A stretch of DNA of 26,033 nt from an uncultured Pseudomonadota bacterium (GTDB lineage Bacteria > Pseudomonadota > Gammaproteobacteria > Burkholderiales > Burkholderiaceae). A program made the translations under genes and the position numbers. The stretch covers positions 1-26,033 of the forward strand of contig CAMLIZ010000055.1 of assembly GCA_946480245.1 (NCBI GenBank), written 5' to 3'. The notes under the pieces were generated by a model. That model was not told the origin of the DNA, ran no database searches, and saw nothing but the letters and a program-made list of their open reading frames with translations. Every line of letters starts with the position of its first letter. The stretch's first letter is position 1. Below, in pieces: positions 1-7,557 of the stretch.

Positions 1-2
1 TC

Positions 3-554
3 GACCCGGCGCCGGCGCTGGAGACGCTGATGCTGCACTTCTGCGGCGAGATCCGGCTGAATCACTGGTACCGGCGCGCCGCCGAGTGGCACACAGAACC
101 GGTGATCAAGGCGATCTACGAAACGCTGGCGCGCGACGAGGCCCGTCATGGCGGTGCCTACCTGCGCTACATGAAGCGCGCGATGCAGAAGTTCGGCGAC
201 GAGGCCAAAGCCGCGTTCGCCAAGGTGGGTGTGCTGATGGCCAGCGCACGCCGCACTGCGCAGGCGCTGCATCCGACCAACCTGCACGTCAACGAGCGCC
301 TGTTTCCGCGCGACACCGTGCAGAGCCGCCTGCCCGATCCCAGCTGGCTGGAGAAGTGGCTCGACAAGCAGATCCAGTTCGACGCCGTCTGGGAGAACAA
401 GGTCGTCGAGCGCATCCTGCACAACATGAGCCTGCTGATGGAACGCAGCTTCGCCAGCGTGCAGGAGCTGAACCGCTACCGCAAGGAAATGGCGTCCGCC
501 GTGGCCGCCGCCGCCGCGCACCCCGCCAGGCAGCCCGGCATAGCGCCCACCTGA
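3..554 (+). CDS. Ferritin-like di-iron protein, C-terminal part (5' end outside window)
   Basis: The frame is open from the left window edge, so the first ATG inside (30) is probably internal and the gene is 5'-truncated by the window. About 183 residues are visible. They are mostly helical, with an E-x-x-R-H-type stretch (RDEARHGGAYL) typical of the second metal-binding helix of ferritin-like and acyl-ACP-desaturase-like di-iron proteins, and an earlier Glu in CGEIRLNHWY that could be another ligand. The C-terminus is Ala-rich and probably disordered. By family this would be a soluble oxidase, desaturase or iron-handling protein; the substrate cannot be told without the N-terminal half. It lies 15 nt upstream of the gdx-like gene on the same strand and may be cotranscribed with it. 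Confidence 0.7.
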   Translation, partial: DPAPALETLMLHFCGEIRLNHWYRRAAEWHTEPVIKAIYETLARDEARHGGAYLRYMKRAMQKFGDEAKAAFAKVGVLMASARRTAQALHPTNLHVNERLFPRDTVQSRLPDPSWLEKWLDKQIQFDAVWENKVVERILHNMSLLMERSFASVQELNRYRKEMASAVAAAAAHPARQPGIAPT

Positions 555-569
555 GGACGCGCGCTCACC

Positions 570-884
570 GTGGCCTGGCTGCTGCTGGCTGCCGCCGGCG
601 CCTTCGAAGTGGCTTGGGCGCTCGGGCTCAAGGCCACCGACGGTTTTACCCGGCCGCTGCCCACCGCGCTCACGCTGGCCGCCATGGGTTGCAGCGTCGG
701 TCTGCTCGGCATGGCGGTGAAGCAACTACCCGTCAGCACCGCCTACGCGGTATGGACCGGCATCGGCGCCGTGGGAACCGCGGCCCTCGGTGTGCTGCTC
801 TTCGGTGAGGCCATGACGTTGTGGAAGGCGCTGAGCCTGACGCTGATCATCGTCGGCATCGTGGGCCTGAAGCTCGCCGGCTGA
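570..884 (+). CDS. sugE: SMR-family exporter, Gdx/SugE type (guanidinium or quaternary ammonium exporter)
   Basis: A 104-residue protein with four hydrophobic helices, the normal size for small multidrug resistance transporters, which work as antiparallel dimers in the inner membrane. The essential helix-1 glutamate is present (E13, in GAFEVAWALGLK). The segment around LPVSTAYAVWTGIGAVG is the Gdx/SugE signature rather than the EmrE one. Gdx proteins exchange guanidinium for protons; some members also pass quaternary ammonium compounds. The start is GTG at 570, because no ATG fits the start of helix 1. There is no space for a guanidine riboswitch in the 15 nt after the preceding gene. It converges with the ABC permease gene, leaving 16 nt with no terminator hairpin visible. 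Confidence 0.9.
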   Translation: MAWLLLAAAGAFEVAWALGLKATDGFTRPLPTALTLAAMGCSVGLLGMAVKQLPVSTAYAVWTGIGAVGTAALGVLLFGEAMTLWKALSLTLIIVGIVGLKLAG

Positions 885-900
885 CGGCACCCGCCCGCGA

Positions 901-1794
901 TCACGCCGCCTTCTTGCGTCGCAGCACCAGCGCCGCAAAGCACAAGCCGCTGGTCAGCAGCACCGCAACCAGCACAGGGTCGGCCAAGTTGCGCAGCGCC
1001 AGCGCGGCGTCATGCAGCGCCCAGCCGGGCAGTTCCCCGAGGTAGTAGAGGATGTCCGCTTCGCTGCCGATGTGCACGGCACCGCGGTCCGGCCGGCTGT
1101 CGATCAGGCTGCGCCCGGCGCGGATCAGCAGCCCGAGCATCATCTGCGACAGCAGGTTCACGTGGTACAGCTTCTGCAACGCGAGACCGCCGACCACGCT
1201 GGCCGCCGCCAGCGCCGGCACGCCCCAGCGCTTGAGCCAGGCGGACGCCGTCATCAGCAACAGCACGACCGGTGACAGCCACAGGTTGAACAGCAGCAGC
1301 CCGAACATCAGCCGGGCCAGTCCGGCCAGGCCGGCCGGCACCAGTGTGGCCCAGGGCAGGCCCAGCCAGGCGCCGAAACCGAACTCGCGCGCCACCAGCA
1401 AGGCTCCTACCAGCTGGCTCGCCACGAAGCCGGCGGCCAGGGCCAGCGTGGGCATCAGCACCACGTGGTACAGCAGCGGCGCGGCGATGCTCTGCACATG
1501 CCCGGCCGGCAGCGAGAGCCAGAACTCGATCGAGCGATCCTGCTCGTCGCGACGCGCCAGCCCGGGCATCTGGAACAGCATCGCGATCCACGCGACACCC
1601 CACACCATGCCGGTGACGACCACGGTGGCGCCGGCATGCAGCAACAGCGGCGTCACCTTGGCGTTGCCCTGGAACTCGATCGGCGCGACGGCGGCGCCGC
1701 CGACGACCAGCAGCAAGGGCAGCGCCATCAGCAGCAGCCAGCCCCGGTGATGCTGCAGCCATTCGCGGCGCAGCAAGGTGGAAAAGCGCGACAT
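901..1794 (-). CDS. ABC-2 type transporter permease subunit
   Basis: A 297-residue membrane protein. I chose ATG at 1792-1794 because an AGGAGA ribosome site sits just upstream and the preceding ATPase gene ends 11 nt before it; the frame stays open further upstream only as a shadow of the ATPase gene. There is a short cytoplasmic N-terminus (SRFSTLLRREW), then about six hydrophobic helices, and a basic RRKKAA C-terminus. No solute-binding or periplasmic domain is present, which fits an ABC-2 exporter or membrane-acting transporter. It is the last gene of a GntR-ATPase-permease operon. The substrate is unknown; YtrA-linked systems are often connected with cell-envelope stress or peptide antibiotics, but that is inference here. 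Confidence 0.82.
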   Translation of the reverse strand: MSRFSTLLRREWLQHHRGWLLLMALPLLLVVGGAAVAPIEFQGNAKVTPLLLHAGATVVVTGMVWGVAWIAMLFQMPGLARRDEQDRSIEFWLSLPAGHVQSIAAPLLYHVVLMPTLALAAGFVASQLVGALLVAREFGFGAWLGLPWATLVPAGLAGLARLMFGLLLFNLWLSPVVLLLMTASAWLKRWGVPALAAASVVGGLALQKLYHVNLLSQMMLGLLIRAGRSLIDSRPDRGAVHIGSEADILYYLGELPGWALHDAALALRNLADPVLVAVLLTSGLCFAALVLRRKKAA

Positions 1795-1805
1795 GCCGGT
1801 CTCCT

Positions 1806-2681
1806 TCAGGCTTGGGTGCGGTTGAGTTCGGGAGCGCGGGTCAGCGCGACGAACAGGTCCACCAGGTTGGGCCGGAAGCGCTGGCCCAACTGCGCCAGGT
1901 GCTCCGGCGGCGCGCCGTCGAACAGCGCCGCCGCCTGGCCGCCTTGTCGGTAGCGCAGCAGCGGATGTGCGGCGGCCATTTGCTCGGCGAGCGCCGGGTC
2001 GTGGCTGAGCGCGACGAAGCGGCGGTCGATCTCCTCCAGGCTGATGTCCAGCACCAGCCGGCCTTCGTTGAGCATCAGCACGTCGGACAGCAGCGCCTCG
2101 ATCTCCTCGATCTGGTGCGTGGAGATCAGCACGCTGCGCTCGCCGTCGCACCACTCGTCGATCAGCATCTCGTAGAAGGCCTTGCGCGACAGAACGTCCA
2201 GACCCAGGGTGGGCTCGTCCAGCACCATCAGGCGGGCGTCGATGGCCGCCACCAGGGCCAGGTGCGTCTGCACCACCATGCCCTTGGAGAGGCTGCCCAC
2301 CTTGTCGTTCAGGCCCACGCTGGTACGCGCCAGCAGCTGGCGCGCGCGCTCGGCGGAGAAGCGCGGGTGCAGCCCACCCACCAAGGTGATCAACTCCTGC
2401 ACGCGCGCCCAGCGCGGCAGCACCGCCACGTCGGGGATGTAGCACAGCGACTCCAGCAGCTGCTCGCGTTGGCGCAACGGATCCAGCCCGAGCACGCGCA
2501 GCTGGCCCCCGGCCGGCGGCTTCAGCCCCACCAGCGCCTTCATCAGCGAGGTCTTGCCCGCGCCGTTGTGTCCGAGCAGCCCCACCACGCGGCCTGCCGG
2601 CACCTTGAAGTCGACGTGGTCCAGCGCGGTCTTGCGGCCGTAGCGCAGCGTGAGGCCTTGCGCCTCGATCAGCGTGTCCAT
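1806..2681 (-). CDS. ABC transporter ATP-binding protein (YtrB/CcmA-like)
   Basis: A 291-residue ATPase that would energise the downstream permease. Walker A is GHNGAGKT (residues 37-44), the signature motif is the LSKGM variant common in ABC-2 exporters, Walker B is LMVLDEPTLGLD, and the switch histidine is in STHQIEE. About 70 residues after the nucleotide-binding fold form a C-terminal extension typical of CcmA/YtrB-type ATPases. The start ATG (2679-2681) lies one base beyond the stop of the GntR gene and has a GGGAGG ribosome site inside that gene's last codons, so translation is probably coupled. Family and operon position are well supported; the transported molecule is unknown. Confidence 0.92.
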   Translation of the reverse strand: MDTLIEAQGLTLRYGRKTALDHVDFKVPAGRVVGLLGHNGAGKTSLMKALVGLKPPAGGQLRVLGLDPLRQREQLLESLCYIPDVAVLPRWARVQELITLVGGLHPRFSAERARQLLARTSVGLNDKVGSLSKGMVVQTHLALVAAIDARLMVLDEPTLGLDVLSRKAFYEMLIDEWCDGERSVLISTHQIEEIEALLSDVLMLNEGRLVLDISLEEIDRRFVALSHDPALAEQMAAAHPLLRYRQGGQAAALFDGAPPEHLAQLGQRFRPNLVDLFVALTRAPELNRTQA

Positions 2682-2682
2682 C

Positions 2683-3030
2683 TCAAACCTCCCAATCCAG
2701 ATCGTTCGGGCCGATGCCCAGCTGCTTCAGGCGTCGAGCCAACTGCGGCCACTCTTCGCGCAGGAAGCGCCGGCGCTCACTCTCGCGCAAGCGCCGGCGG
2801 GCGCCGGCCTGCACGTACATGCCTACGCCGCGCCGGCTTTCGACCAGGCCGTCGTCGGCCAAGGTCTGCAGCGCGCGTTGCACGGTGAGCGGGTTGATCA
2901 GGTAGCGGCTGGCGAGCGTGCGCACCGAAGGCATCGCCTCGCCTTCTGGCGGTTGGCCGTCGAGCAGGTGGGCTGCGAGCCGGTCCGCCAGCTGCCGGTA
3001 GATCGGCTGGTTGTCGCTCCAGGAATGCAT
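2683..3030 (-). CDS. GntR-family transcriptional regulator, YtrA subfamily
   Basis: A 115-residue DNA-binding protein using ATG at 3028-3030. A GTG at 3063 would add 11 residues but falls inside the candidate operator, and QPIYRQLADRL close to the N-terminus is the normal YtrA beginning. A winged helix-turn-helix fills about residues 8-75 (IYRQLADRL, MPSVRTLASRYLINPLTVQRAL, LVESRRGVGMYV). Only about 40 residues follow, a short charged C-terminal helix rather than a ligand-binding domain, which defines the YtrA class. Such proteins usually repress their own operon together with the linked ABC-2 transporter. The stop nearly touches the ATPase start. It probably binds the palindrome at 3043-3066. 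Confidence 0.9.
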   Translation of the reverse strand: MHSWSDNQPIYRQLADRLAAHLLDGQPPEGEAMPSVRTLASRYLINPLTVQRALQTLADDGLVESRRGVGMYVQAGARRRLRESERRRFLREEWPQLARRLKQLGIGPNDLDWEV

Positions 3031-3042
3031 CGGCGCGTCCCA

Positions 3043-3066
3043 GGTGTGTTGCTGAGGTAGCACACC
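3043..3066 (-). promoter_or_regulatory. Candidate YtrA operator, GGTG-N16-CACC palindrome
   Basis: GGTGTG at 3043-3048 and CACACC at 3061-3066 form perfect 6-base inverted arms around 12 bases. The outer four bases on each side give exactly GGTG-N16-CACC, the spacing I recall for YtrA-type GntR regulators (from memory, not checked). It overlaps the candidate -10 element and lies 13 nt upstream of the chosen regulator start, so binding would block transcription of the operon. Confidence 0.7.
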
Positions 3067-3092
3067 ATAGCGGCGCGGCAGGCAGCGCCCAA
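3064..3092 (-). promoter_or_regulatory. Candidate sigma-70 promoter of the GntR/ABC operon
   Basis: Read on the minus strand, TTGGGC (3087-3092) and TATGGT (3064-3069) are separated by 17 bases. Each is only a partial match to the -35 and -10 consensus, but the spacing is ideal and the -10 overlaps the GGTG-N16-CACC palindrome, as expected for an autorepressed operon. No mapped transcript end supports it. Confidence 0.4.
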
Positions 3093-3150
3093 GCGGGGCG
3101 CGACGAACGGCAGCGGCGGCAGGACGAACCGCGCAGCGCCGCCGATGAAG

Positions 3151-3178
3151 CGTCAGTTGTTCTTGGCGAAGCGCTCGC
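3151..3178 (-). repeat. 28-nt direct repeat, copy 1 (resembles the 3' end of the GST gene)
   Basis: The block reads CGTCAGT, two variable bases, then TTCTTGGCGAAGCGCTCGC. It matches 6874-6901 at 26 of 28 positions in the same orientation. In the GST gene the block encodes the last residues and the stop (ERFAK plus two residues). Here, read on the minus strand, it would encode ERFAKNN followed by a stop, with no start or recognisable domain attached. It could be the duplicated 3' end of the GST gene, or the remnant of a lost paralogue. Confidence 0.6.
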
Positions 3179-3225
3179 GGTAGCCCTCCTTTGGCACCGA
3201 GCCCGTTCTTCTTTCGCGCGCTAGA

Positions 3226-6200
3226 TCAGGACACGGCTGCTGCCGGCCGCGGGTTCACGGCCGCCGGCAGCGTGAAGTGGAACGTGGCGCCGGCCTGCGG
3301 GTTCGATTCGGCCCAGAGCCTCCCGCCGTGAGACTCCACGATCGTGCGGCTGATCGCCAGCCCCATTCCTGAGCCGGATGCCTTCGTCGTGACGAAGGCA
3401 TTGAAGATGTTCTCGATCTGGTCGGGGGCAATGCCCGGCCCCGTGTCGCTGACTGTCACCTCGAGCCCGCCATCGGCCCGCCGTGTCCTGATGAGCAGCT
3501 CGCCGCCGGTCTCGCCCGTCGCCTCCATGCCGTTGACCATCAGGTTCATCAGCACCTGCTGCAGCTGCACGCGATCGGCGCGCACCGCCGGCAGGTTCCG
3601 CGCGAGCTCGGTGTGCATCACCACCGAATGCTGCTCGGCCTCGTGGCGCAGCAGCCCCAGCATCTCGCGCACCACTTCGTTGACATCGAGCAGCGCACGC
3701 TGCTTGGGGCCGTCCTTCTTGTAGAACGCCTTCAGGCCCGCGATGATGTCCGCGGCACGTTTGCCGTCGCCCTTGATCCGCTCGATGGCATCACGCACCC
3801 GGTCGAGCTCCGGCTGCTCGCGGTTCAGCCAGCGCAGGCCGGCGCCGGCGCTCACCATCACCGCGGCGATCGGCTGGTTGATCTCGTGCGCGAGGGACGC
3901 CGTCAGCTCGCCCAGCATGCTCACGCGGTTGGTATGCGCCAGGTGCGATTCCAGCCGCCGCAGCCGCTCGCGCTCCTCTTCGGCCCGCTTGCGCTCTTCG
4001 ATGTCGGTCAGCGTGCCGTACCACTTGACGACCTTGCCATGCGGGTTGCGCAGTGGCACCGCCTGCACGAGGAACCAGCGGTACTCGCCCGCAGCGTTGC
4101 GGTGGCGCGCTTCGTTTTCGAACGGCGTGCCGCTGGCCAGCGCGGTGCGCCACTTCTTGAGGTGTTCCTCGGCATCGTCGGGGTGGATCGCCGCGCCCCA
4201 GCTGCGCTCATCCTCCCGCGTGGACGCCTGGCCGGTGTACTCGAGCCAGCGCGGGTTCACCAGATCGGGCGAGCCATCCGGGTTGATGGAGAACGCCATC
4301 GCCGGAATTTCCGCGATCACCTCGCGAAGTCGCCGGCGTTCGCGCCGCAGGCGGTACAGCCGCAGTTGGAAGCCGCCCCACACCAGGCCGATGAACAGCA
4401 CCGCGGCCGCGAGGCGAAACCAGGTGGTCTGGTAGAACGCCGGCAGGATCAGGAAGTCGAGCTGCGCGCCCTGCTCGTTCCATACGCCGCTGTTGTTGGC
4501 CGCCTTCACACGAAAGCGGTAGTGGCCCGGCGGCAGGTTGGTGTACGTGGCAACGCGCCGGTCCACCACCTCCTGCCAGTCGTTGTCGTGCCCTTCCAGC
4601 CGATAGCGGAAATGCGTGCTCTTCGGATCCGCCAGGGTCAGGCCGGTGAATTCGATCGTGATGTCGCGCGTCAGCGCCGGCAGGCGAACGCCGTCGGTCA
4701 CCGCATAGGCCTTGTGGTCGGCGACCAGCGTCTCGATGTAGGCCGGCGGGGGCACCGGGTTGAACGGTATGTGCGCCGGGTCCACGATCTGCACTTCGCC
4801 CGCGCCTACGAACCAGAGCTTTCCATCGGGAGCGCTGGCGACTGCCGGGTTGAAGTAGGCCGGCGGGTTGTTCGTGAGCGTGACGCCGTCGGCAGCGCCC
4901 CACACTTTTGGCGACACGCGGCGGCTCGGGTCCTTGATCCACGCGCTGAGGTCTTCGCGCGCGATCCGCACCAGGCCGCAGGACGTGTACATCCACAGCG
5001 CGCCGTTGGCGTCCAGGGTCGACCAGTGGATGAGGTTGCACGGCAGACCGTTGGCAACCGAGAGCGTTGTCGTGCGGCCGTCCTTGATCCGCGCGAGGCC
5101 CAGCTTGCCGGTGGCCGCCCACAACGCGCCGTCGGCGTCCAGGCGCAGGCCGGTGACCCCGTTCTGCAAATGTTCCCGGTCCAGCATGTAGGTCTGCTCG
5201 ACCTTGCCCTCCTTGACGTACAACACCCTGCCATCCCAGAGCGCCAGCCACAGCCCGCCTTGTCCGGCGAGGATGCTTTGGGGCTCGTCCGCCGAGCCCA
5301 AGGCCGCCCACGGGATGTTGTCGACGAAACGGCCCCGGTACAGTCGCGCGAGGCCCTTGTCGCCCGACAGCCAGAGGTTGCCGCCCGCATCCCCGGTGAT
5401 CGCGTGGACCTGGCCGCTGGGCCCACCCTCGACCGCCACGAAGCGGTCGTGCGCGAAGTAGGCGAGGCCCCGGCCGGTGCTTACCCAGAGGCGCCCGTCG
5501 GCGTCCTCGTACTCCGACTGCATGTTCGCGTCGGGCAGTCCGTCGCGCTCTGTGTAGACGACGCGGGTTCCGTCGGGCTTCCACCGCGCCAGCCCGTTGC
5601 TCGTACCCACCCAGACGCTGCCGTCGCGCGTGCTCAGGACGGATCGGGTGACTTCGTCGGGCAGGCCCTGCCGGGTGGAGAGCACGGTGACCGGCAACCT
5701 GCGGAAGCGGTCCACGCCCTTGTCGCTGCCATACCAGATGTTGCCTTCGCGGTCCTCGAACAGGCTGCAGGTGATGTTGCCGGACAGCCCGTCCGCACGC
5801 GTGAACGCATCTGCCTGGCCGTCCTTCACGTGGATGAGGCCGAACCGGTTGGTGCCGATCCACAGGCCACCATCGCCGTCGCGCAGCAGCTTGTTCGAAT
5901 TGACCTCGTTGTCCGTGAGCCAGTCGTCGCGGGTGCCGGCGCGTCGAAACCGGTAGGGCACGAGCCGGTCGCCGGCCGCCTGCAGGAGCCCGCCGCCCTG
6001 CATGCCGGCCAGCATCTGGCCGTCCGCTGTGGTGGTCATGTCACCCATCCGAGGGCCGGGAATCGCATAGCGCTGCGGCGCGCCCGCGCGCCATCGCCAG
6101 ACGCCGGATTCGGCCCCCACCCACAGCGTGCCCGTGCGGTCCTGCGCCAGGCTCCAGACGAAGCCGCCGAACCCGCTGCCCTGCGGCGCGTCGCACTGCA

Positions 6201-6711
6201 CCTGGCCGGCCCGGATCGCGCAGAGCTCGCCGTGCTCTGCGAGCACGCCCGCCCAGATGGTTCCGTCGCGATCCTCGAGCAGCGAGGTCACGAACTTTCC
6301 CTCGCCGAGTTTCGGATACCGATAGACGAATTCCTTGCCGTTCCAACTCGACAGCCCGCCGTAGGTGCCGATCCAGAGCGTGCCGTCGCGCGACACCAGC
6401 AGGCTGTAGACGCCGCTCGGCAGTTGCTGCCCGCCCGGTGGCTGCCACTGGACGAACTTGATGCCGTCAAAGCGGAACAGGCCGAACGACCCGGCGATCC
6501 AGAGGTAGCCGTCGGGCGTTTGCGCCATCGCGAAGACCAGGCCCAGCACGGCCCCGTCGCGCGCGGTCCACGAGGTGTGCGCATACTGCGACATCTGCAG
6601 CGGTGGATCCTGCGCGACAGCGGGACGGTGCGGTGCCCACAGCGACGCTGCCAGCAGCAGGCCGGGCACGAGGCGTCCTCGACGTTGACGGTGGCCGTCC
6701 GGTTGAATCAC
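3226..6711 (-). CDS. Beta-propeller (Reg_prop) / Y_Y_Y / PAS sensor histidine kinase
   Basis: A 1161-residue sensor kinase. The start is GTG at 6709-6711 with AGGGG just upstream, giving a signal peptide (about 1-33, ending near AVAQ). A periplasmic region of two-component-regulator propeller repeats follows (about 45-660; many copies of the type DGxLWIGT/NGLAR), then a Y_Y_Y domain (about 690-755), one transmembrane helix (about 762-782), a PAS domain with its PAC segment (about 800-910) and a short coiled linker. The kinase core has an H-box LAHEINQP with the phosphorylated histidine at 942, an N-box LMNLMVNGMEA, and G-boxes DTGPGIAP and GSGMGLAIS. It ends after the ATPase domain: there is no receiver or HTH domain, and no response-regulator gene in the window. 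The propeller presumably senses a polymer or envelope signal, by analogy with hybrid sensors of this architecture. Confidence 0.93.
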   Translation of the reverse strand: MIQPDGHRQRRGRLVPGLLLAASLWAPHRPAVAQDPPLQMSQYAHTSWTARDGAVLGLVFAMAQTPDGYLWIAGSFGLFRFDGIKFVQWQPPGGQQLPSGVYSLLVSRDGTLWIGTYGGLSSWNGKEFVYRYPKLGEGKFVTSLLEDRDGTIWAGVLAEHGELCAIRAGQVQCDAPQGSGFGGFVWSLAQDRTGTLWVGAESGVWRWRAGAPQRYAIPGPRMGDMTTTADGQMLAGMQGGGLLQAAGDRLVPYRFRRAGTRDDWLTDNEVNSNKLLRDGDGGLWIGTNRFGLIHVKDGQADAFTRADGLSGNITCSLFEDREGNIWYGSDKGVDRFRRLPVTVLSTRQGLPDEVTRSVLSTRDGSVWVGTSNGLARWKPDGTRVVYTERDGLPDANMQSEYEDADGRLWVSTGRGLAYFAHDRFVAVEGGPSGQVHAITGDAGGNLWLSGDKGLARLYRGRFVDNIPWAALGSADEPQSILAGQGGLWLALWDGRVLYVKEGKVEQTYMLDREHLQNGVTGLRLDADGALWAATGKLGLARIKDGRTTTLSVANGLPCNLIHWSTLDANGALWMYTSCGLVRIAREDLSAWIKDPSRRVSPKVWGAADGVTLTNNPPAYFNPAVASAPDGKLWFVGAGEVQIVDPAHIPFNPVPPPAYIETLVADHKAYAVTDGVRLPALTRDITIEFTGLTLADPKSTHFRYRLEGHDNDWQEVVDRRVATYTNLPPGHYRFRVKAANNSGVWNEQGAQLDFLILPAFYQTTWFRLAAAVLFIGLVWGGFQLRLYRLRRERRRLREVIAEIPAMAFSINPDGSPDLVNPRWLEYTGQASTREDERSWGAAIHPDDAEEHLKKWRTALASGTPFENEARHRNAAGEYRWFLVQAVPLRNPHGKVVKWYGTLTDIEERKRAEEERERLRRLESHLAHTNRVSMLGELTASLAHEINQPIAAVMVSAGAGLRWLNREQPELDRVRDAIERIKGDGKRAADIIAGLKAFYKKDGPKQRALLDVNEVVREMLGLLRHEAEQHSVVMHTELARNLPAVRADRVQLQQVLMNLMVNGMEATGETGGELLIRTRRADGGLEVTVSDTGPGIAPDQIENIFNAFVTTKASGSGMGLAISRTIVESHGGRLWAESNPQAGATFHFTLPAAVNPRPAAAVS

Positions 6712-6875
6712 AAGGCACCCCTAGGCCGCTCGCGGCGCGGCACAGCGTAAGCGAAATGCCTGCTGTCGGGTACTCGGGGCACACCGCAGACGCTCGATCG
6801 TGGTGAGCGGTGAGTGCAGTGCGCGTTCAGAACGGGAAACTTGCCGCGTCCCGCCGCATTGCCACTCCCTGCACG
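6712..6875. other. Intergenic region between the GST and sensor kinase genes
   Basis: 164 bp lie between the GST stop and the kinase GTG. A 5-bp inverted pair (CGGGA ... TCCCG) occurs near the GST stop, but no T-tract follows it in the direction of GST transcription, so I do not call a terminator. I found no convincing -35/-10 pair for the kinase gene. The region is bounded on the GST side by copy 2 of the direct repeat. Confidence 0.5.
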
Positions 6876-6901
6876 TCAGTCCTTCTTGGCGAAGCGCTCG
6901 C
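6874..6901 (-). repeat. 28-nt direct repeat, copy 2 (3' end of the GST gene)
   Basis: This copy covers the last codons and stop of the GST gene and continues two bases beyond the stop. It matches 3151-3178 at 26 of 28 bases. Similarity does not clearly extend past either end, so the repeat is a short, sharply bounded block on either side of the kinase gene. Confidence 0.6.
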
Positions 6902-7529
6902 TGTCGGCCTTGCGATCGGCGGTGACCTTCTGCGCGCTGGGGCGCTGGCCGATCCGCTGGGTGTAGGCCTTCCAGTCGACGCCATGGGCGAGCAGCAGGT
7001 CCTCGCCCAGCACGATCTTGCTGGCCATGCCCACCAGCGGCAGGCTGACGAAGGCCGCGCAGTCGGCTTGCGTGAAGGTGTCGCCGGCCAGGTACGGCGC
7101 AAAGCGGGCCAGCCGCTTGAAGCCGGGGATCGTCTTGCCCAGCTGGCGCGCCACGCGCGCCTTGTTGGCGTCACTGACCGTGCCGCCGAAGAAGGCCTGT
7201 GCGTACAGCTCGCGTGCCACCAGCTCCAGGTGCAGCTCGACGAAGGTGATCAGTTCGTGCACCTTGGCGCGCGCCCACGGATCGGCCGGCAGCAGCGCTG
7301 GCTGCGGCTGCAGCGCCTCCAGGTAGTCGGCAATCACCTGGCTTTCGCACAGGGTGCCGTGCTCGGTGCGAATGAAGGGCACCTTGCCCAGCGGCGACGC
7401 GCCAAGCACCGCCTCGTCGGTGCGACCGGTTTCCACCCGTTCCTCGGTGAACGGGATGCCCTTTTCGAGCAGCACCAGCTTGACCTTGTTGTAGTAGTTG
7501 GACAGCGAGAAGCCGCACAAAGTGATCAT
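6876..7529 (-). CDS. Glutathione S-transferase family protein
   Basis: A 217-residue cytoplasmic protein with the GST layout. The N-terminal thioredoxin-like domain (about 1-80) starts MITLCGFSLSNYYNKVKLVL and contains the cis-proline segment GKVPFI and the glutathione-contacting ES pair in LCESQVIADYL. An all-helical C-terminal domain follows, with the N-capping pattern TFTQADCAAF. ATG at 7527-7529 was chosen for its GGAGG site and for starting directly at the first beta strand; the longer open frame upstream has no GST-like sequence. It follows the EamA-type gene by 28 nt and is probably the last gene of the glnE operon. The substrate is unknown. Its 3' end is repeated at 3151-3178. Confidence 0.92.
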   Translation of the reverse strand: MITLCGFSLSNYYNKVKLVLLEKGIPFTEERVETGRTDEAVLGASPLGKVPFIRTEHGTLCESQVIADYLEALQPQPALLPADPWARAKVHELITFVELHLELVARELYAQAFFGGTVSDANKARVARQLGKTIPGFKRLARFAPYLAGDTFTQADCAAFVSLPLVGMASKIVLGEDLLLAHGVDWKAYTQRIGQRPSAQKVTADRKADSERFAKKD

Positions 7530-7557
7530 CGAAGCCTCCGGGATAGAACGCCGCAGT

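Noticed and set aside
555..569. Possible guanidine riboswitch ahead of the Gdx/SugE-like gene
   Set aside because: Only 15 nt separate it from the upstream coding region, too short for any known guanidine riboswitch class, and the preceding bases are coding sequence.
2170..2330. Non-standard LSKGM signature motif in the YtrB-like ATPase
   Set aside because: This variant is common in ABC-2 exporter ATPases, and Walker A, Walker B and the switch histidine are intact.
3113..3143. GGCGGC/GCCGCC inverted repeat (3115-3120 and 3138-3143) between the kinase and GntR genes
   Set aside because: The 17-base loop is large, the arms are short low-complexity GC, and there is no T-tract. Not distinguishable from background.
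3613..6750. A 1045-codon open frame on the plus strand opposite the sensor kinase gene
   Set aside because: Its translation is low-complexity, rich in Arg, Ala, Gln and His, with no domain. The minus strand encodes an unmistakable propeller kinase. Long antisense frames are expected in DNA this GC-rich.
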